Assembly (NCBI GenBank): GCA_015056365.1
Contig: SVGM01000003.1
Span: 62,001-126,000 of the forward strand
DNA: 64,000 nucleotides
Source: Clostridiales bacterium
GTDB lineage: Bacteria > Bacillota > Clostridia > Christensenellales > Aristaeellaceae
Direction: 5' to 3'
The stretch's first letter is position 1. Each line of letters starts with the position of its first letter. Of the stretch, positions 61,130-64,000 are shown piece by piece. The notes under the pieces are model-generated. The model saw nothing but the letters and a program-made list of their open reading frames with translations. It was not told where the DNA came from and made no database searches. Made by a program: the position numbers and the translations under genes.

Positions 61130-61761
61130 AAAAGAATCGTTTGACGACCGTTTTCATGAACGGTATTCTCAATGAGAACCCCACGTTCCGTCTCCTGCTG
61201 GGCATGTGTCCTACCCTTGCCATCACCAAGGCTGCCTCCAGCGGCCTTGGTATGGGCCTAGCAACGACCTTCGTGCTGGTTTTCTCCAACCTGGTTGTAT
61301 CGCTTCTGCGTAATATCATTCCTGAGAAGGTTCGTATTCCCAGCTTTGTTGTTGTCATTGCTACGTTTGTGACCATCATCGACCTGATGATCAAGGCTTT
61401 CTTGCCTGCTTTGTCAAGCACGCTGGGCATCTACATTCCCTTGATCGTTGTGAACTGCATCATTTTTGCCCGTGCTGAATCTTTCGCCTCGAAGAATCCT
61501 GTACTTCCGTCCGTAGCCGATGGTCTTGGCATGGGTCTTGGCTTCACGCTGGCTCTTGTGATGCTTTCCTCTGTGCGCGAGATTATCGGTACTGGCAAGT
61601 GGTTTGACATGCAGGTTATGCCCGCGAACTACGAACCCATGGCGATTGCCACCAGTCCCAGCGGTGGATTCATTTTCCTGGGTCTGCTTCTGCTCGTGGT
61701 CAATGCAACGATCCAGTATGTTGCGCGACGTAAGGCTGAGAAGGAGGAAGAGATCGTATGA
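61126..61761 (+). CDS. rnfE: Rnf complex subunit RnfE
   Basis: 211-residue membrane subunit with six helices. [17 protein letters not shown] (about 19-35) and [13 protein letters not shown] (about 108-120) hold the cysteines that, with the matching pair in RnfA, bind the intramembrane [2Fe-2S] cluster. ATG overlaps the end of rnfD in ATGA, where rnfG would normally sit. It leads into rnfA with 4-nt overlap. Confidence 0.94.
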   Translation: MKKNRLTTVFMNGILNENPTFRLLLGMCPTLAITKAASSGLGMGLATTFVLVFSNLVVSLLRNIIPEKVRIPSFVVVIATFVTIIDLMIKAFLPALSSTLGIYIPLIVVNCIIFARAESFASKNPVLPSVADGLGMGLGFTLALVMLSSVREIIGTGKWFDMQVMPANYEPMAIATSPSGGFIFLGLLLLVVNATIQYVARRKAEKEEEIV

Positions 61762-62333
61762 GTAATCTTCTGTTGATCATTGTTGGCGGCGTACTTGTCA
61801 ACAACTTCGTTATGTCTCAGTTCCTCGGTATCTGTCCCTTTATCGGCGTTTCCAAAAAGACGGAAACGGCGTTGGGCATGGGTATGGCGGTTACCTTCGT
61901 TATGGCCCTTGCTTCGCTGATTACTTACTTTATTCAAACCTACCTGCTGGTGCCCTTCAATCTGGAGTATATGCAGACTATCGCATTTATTCTGGTCATC
62001 GCTATGCTGGTACAGGTGGTTGAAATTGCTCTTAAGAAGATCAGCGTTTCACTGTATCAGGCTCTGGGTGTGTATCTGCCACTGATCACGACCAACTGCG
62101 CTGTGCTGGGCGTTGCGTTGCTTAACGTACGAGAAGGCTATAACCTGATCGAGTCTGTGGTCAACGGTATCAGCGGCGCTCTTGGCTTTACGCTGGCCAT
62201 CGTGCTGTTTGCCAGCATCCGCGAACGACTGGCGGTCAGCAATTTGCCCAAATGGATGAGTGGTTTTCCCGGTGCCCTGATTACTGCCGGTCTGATGGCT
62301 CTGGCGTTCTCGGGCTTCTCCGGACTGCTGTAA
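61758..62333 (+). CDS. rnfA: Rnf complex subunit RnfA
   Basis: 191-residue six-helix membrane subunit, homologous to RnfE in inverted orientation. [15 protein letters not shown] (about 21-35) and [13 protein letters not shown] (about 111-123) carry the cluster cysteines. Followed by rnfB after 21 bases with AAAGGAG. Confidence 0.95.
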   Translation: MSNLLLIIVGGVLVNNFVMSQFLGICPFIGVSKKTETALGMGMAVTFVMALASLITYFIQTYLLVPFNLEYMQTIAFILVIAMLVQVVEIALKKISVSLYQALGVYLPLITTNCAVLGVALLNVREGYNLIESVVNGISGALGFTLAIVLFASIRERLAVSNLPKWMSGFPGALITAGLMALAFSGFSGLL

Positions 62334-62354
62334 AAGGAGAAAGGAGCGTACAAT

Positions 62355-63419
62355 ATGAGTAATTTGACTCCTATTTTGATTGCGGCAGCTGTATTAGGTG
62401 TCTTGGGCATGCTGTGCGGCCTGCTGCTTACACTCGCCAATAAAGTATTTGAAGTACCCAGCAATCCTAAGCGCGACGCTGTTCGTGGCTGTCTGCCCGG
62501 CGCAAATTGCGGTGGCTGTGGCTTTGCCGGCTGTGACGCTTTGGCTGATGCCATCGTTGAGAACAAAGCGCCTATCAGTGCCTGTCCTGTAGGTGGCAAG
62601 CCTGTTGCCGATCAGATCGCCGAGATCATGGGTATCGAAAGTCTGCCTGATCAGGTCAGAAATATTGCTACTGTGGTTTGCCAGGGCAGCAACGAACGCT
62701 GCCGGACCAAGTTTCCGTATCATGGCATTAAGGATTGCGTAGCCGCTTCGTTGGTTAACGACGGTAATCGCTCCTGCAAATATGCATGTTTGGGTCTGGG
62801 CACCTGCGTTCGTGTTTGCCAGTTTGACGCCATCCATATCGATCCCTATACCGGCATTGCTAAAGTTGATCCTGAAAAGTGTCAGAGCTGCGGCGCCTGC
62901 GTGAATGCCTGCCCCAAGAATGTACTTAGTCTTCAGCCGGAAACGGTCCCTGTACGTCTGCTGTGCCGCGCTGCCGAAGAAGGCTTTCTGGTCAGCGATA
63001 ACTGCAAGATTGGCTGTATTGGCTGCGAACTTTGCGCGAAATCCTGCAAATTCGGTGCTATCGAGATTGTCAACCACCTGCCCGTTTTTGATATGAGCAA
63101 GTGCGTTGGCTGCATGATGTGTGCTGAAGAGTGTCCCACCGGCGCAATCTGGGGTGATTTTGATAATCGTCAAATCGCTGAGATTGACCGTGATCTTTGC
63201 ATCGGTTGCACCATTTGTAAGAAGACCTGTCAGTTTGAAGCCATTTCCGGTGAGCTTAAGCAGGTTCATGAGGTGAATGAAGCTTGCACCGGCTGCGGCG
63301 CTTGCGCTAAGAAGTGTCCCAAGAAGGCCATTACCATGCACGTGCGTAAGCATGTGCGCGACGCGAATGCTAAGGTAGGCACTACGATTACTGATTACGC
63401 CGTCCCGAAGGGCAACTGA
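62355..63419 (+). CDS. rnfB: Rnf complex subunit RnfB with multiple Fe-S clusters
   Basis: 354-residue ferredoxin-binding subunit, membrane-anchored by its first helix (about 5-27). GANCGGCGFAGCDALADAI with CPVGG (about 49-75) forms the RnfB-specific [4Fe-4S] site. Six further cysteine groups follow: CLGLGTCVRVC, CQSCGACVNACP, CIGCELCAKSC, CVGCMMCAEECP, CIGCTICKKTC and CTGCGACAKKCP. This is a multicluster type, as in clostridial Rnf, and is the entry point for reduced ferredoxin. Last gene of the operon; a terminator follows. Confidence 0.95.
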   Translation: MSNLTPILIAAAVLGVLGMLCGLLLTLANKVFEVPSNPKRDAVRGCLPGANCGGCGFAGCDALADAIVENKAPISACPVGGKPVADQIAEIMGIESLPDQVRNIATVVCQGSNERCRTKFPYHGIKDCVAASLVNDGNRSCKYACLGLGTCVRVCQFDAIHIDPYTGIAKVDPEKCQSCGACVNACPKNVLSLQPETVPVRLLCRAAEEGFLVSDNCKIGCIGCELCAKSCKFGAIEIVNHLPVFDMSKCVGCMMCAEECPTGAIWGDFDNRQIAEIDRDLCIGCTICKKTCQFEAISGELKQVHEVNEACTGCGACAKKCPKKAITMHVRKHVRDANAKVGTTITDYAVPKGN

Positions 63420-63436
63420 TCAGAAAATTCACATTC

Positions 63437-63475
63437 AAAAATGCCGAACGCGGTAAATCCCGTTCGGCATTTTTG
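63437..63475 (+). terminator. Intrinsic terminator of the rnf operon
   Basis: Perfect 14-bp stem AAAAATGCCGAACG (63437-63450) with its complement at 63461-63474, loop CGGTAAATCC; the T run is the end of the stem. Confidence 0.85.
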
Positions 63476-63494
63476 AAACAATGGGGGAAGCAAT

Positions 63495-64000
63495 ATGAAG
63501 TTTGGTTTGATCGGCGCTGGAAATATGGGCGGAACCTTGCTGAAGGCCGCGCTGAAGAAGGGGTTTCTCACCGAAAAAGAAGCGATCATCTACGATGTGA
63601 ATGATACACAGATTGCGAAGTTTCAGTCTGATTATCCGGTAAAGGCAGCAGAAAATAACGTGGAGCTTGTGAAGGAAGCAGACGTTGTATTGCTGGGGGT
63701 GAAACCCGTGTTTTTGGGCGGTGTGCTGGAAGAGATCAAGGCTGTTTCTGGTGGAAAAGCACTGATTTCAATTGCAGCCGGCTGGTCGCTGGATATGATC
63801 AATGATGCGCTTGGCGAGGACCATTCCGCCATGGTGATGCGCGTCATGCCCAATACGCCGGCGCTGGTAGGGGAAGGGTACACCGCCATTTGTGAGGAAA
63901 CTTCCTTTACTGAAGAATGGATCGAATGGGCAAGGGCATTCTTTGCTTGTTCCGGTCAGTTCGCCACGATTCCTGAGCGTCTGATTGATGCGGTGATTGC
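63495..64000 (+). CDS. proC: Pyrroline-5-carboxylate reductase, 3'-truncated by window edge
   Basis: First 168 residues of ProC: GLIGAGNMGGTLLKAALKKGFL (Rossmann dinucleotide site), ADVVLLGVKPVFL, and VMRVMPNTPALVGEGYTAI. It reduces pyrroline-5-carboxylate to proline with NAD(P)H, closing the pathway begun by ProA at 40 kb. Start has GGGGGAAG eight bases upstream. The open frame runs to base 64000, so the dimer domain is outside the window. Confidence 0.93.
   Translation, partial: MKFGLIGAGNMGGTLLKAALKKGFLTEKEAIIYDVNDTQIAKFQSDYPVKAAENNVELVKEADVVLLGVKPVFLGGVLEEIKAVSGGKALISIAAGWSLDMINDALGEDHSAMVMRVMPNTPALVGEGYTAICEETSFTEEWIEWARAFFACSGQFATIPERLIDAVI

Overview
The window looks like a stretch of chromosome from an endospore-forming lineage of Clostridia (Bacillota). 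The evidence is the sporulation genes spoIIP, yabP, yabQ and a GerM-domain gene, a serS T-box leader on the minus strand, strong AGGAGG-type ribosome binding sites, a sodium/proton-type Rnf complex, and Firmicutes synteny blocks (yerC-pcrA-ligA, yabP-yabQ-divIC, dxs-tlyA-nadK-argR-recN, smpB-ssrA, rsmD-coaD). Base composition is balanced rather than AT-rich, so a mid-GC clostridial group is more likely than Clostridium sensu stricto; I cannot name the species. No prophage, insertion sequence, CRISPR array, rRNA or tRNA was seen. Genes are densely packed, often with 4-nt start/stop overlaps, and no gene-free stretch exceeds 300 bases apart from the serS leader and the tmRNA gene, both annotated.

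Layout. 1-6.5 kb: end of a TldE/PmbA gene, a minus-strand rqcH plus GNAT pair, gerM, an rph-rdgB fusion and a YfcE phosphodiesterase. 6.6-10.5 kb: iscR-iscS-iscU iron-sulfur operon and hflX with a JAMM-like N-terminal domain. 10.5-15 kb: an operon in which parA-parB is flanked by three M15B (VanY-like) proteins, the last having lost all three zinc ligands. 15-25.3 kb: recQ, serS with its T-box, a GerQ-like small gene, then ligA, pcrA, yerC, spoIIP and a DUF1614-like membrane protein on the minus strand. 25.4-34.9 kb: a 2-oxoacid oxidoreductase-like subunit, alr, rsmD, coaD, a coiled-coil protein, a membrane fusion protein plus FtsX-type permease, a sugar ABC ATPase (msmX-like), and a PdaC-like deacetylase. 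35-39.3 kb: a more AT-rich accessory segment with a GtrII-like glycosyltransferase, a P-loop kinase and an S66 peptidase; the last two are each preceded by a homologous hairpin. 39.3-44.3 kb: ssrA, smpB, proA, bioY, yabPQ-divIC and a Ppx/GppA protein. 44.4-57.7 kb: an EF-G paralogue, a PfkB kinase, a GNAT, a hydrolase, membrane-anchored MurF, ddl, dxs, tlyA, nadK, argR and recN. 57.8-63.4 kb: rnfC-D-E-A-B, then the start of proC.

The most unusual feature is the Rnf operon. It has no rnfG between rnfD and rnfE. RnfD carries an in-frame tandem array of 14 Ala/Thr/Glu-rich units (309 residues) just before its presumed flavin-attachment motif EATSVATPLA, and every unit contains a look-alike heptad (EATSAAT in most). 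Whether these are extra flavinylation sites, a spacer, or a substitute for RnfG is open, but the structure itself is directly visible.

The genes otherwise cover cell-envelope work (M15B enzymes, Alr, Ddl, MurF, deacetylase, S66 peptidase, DivIC, SpoIIP), ribosome rescue (tmRNA, SmpB, RqcH, HflX), DNA repair (RecQ, LigA, PcrA, RecN), Fe-S assembly, which would supply the cluster-rich Rnf complex, and proline/biotin/isoprenoid/CoA/NADP supply.
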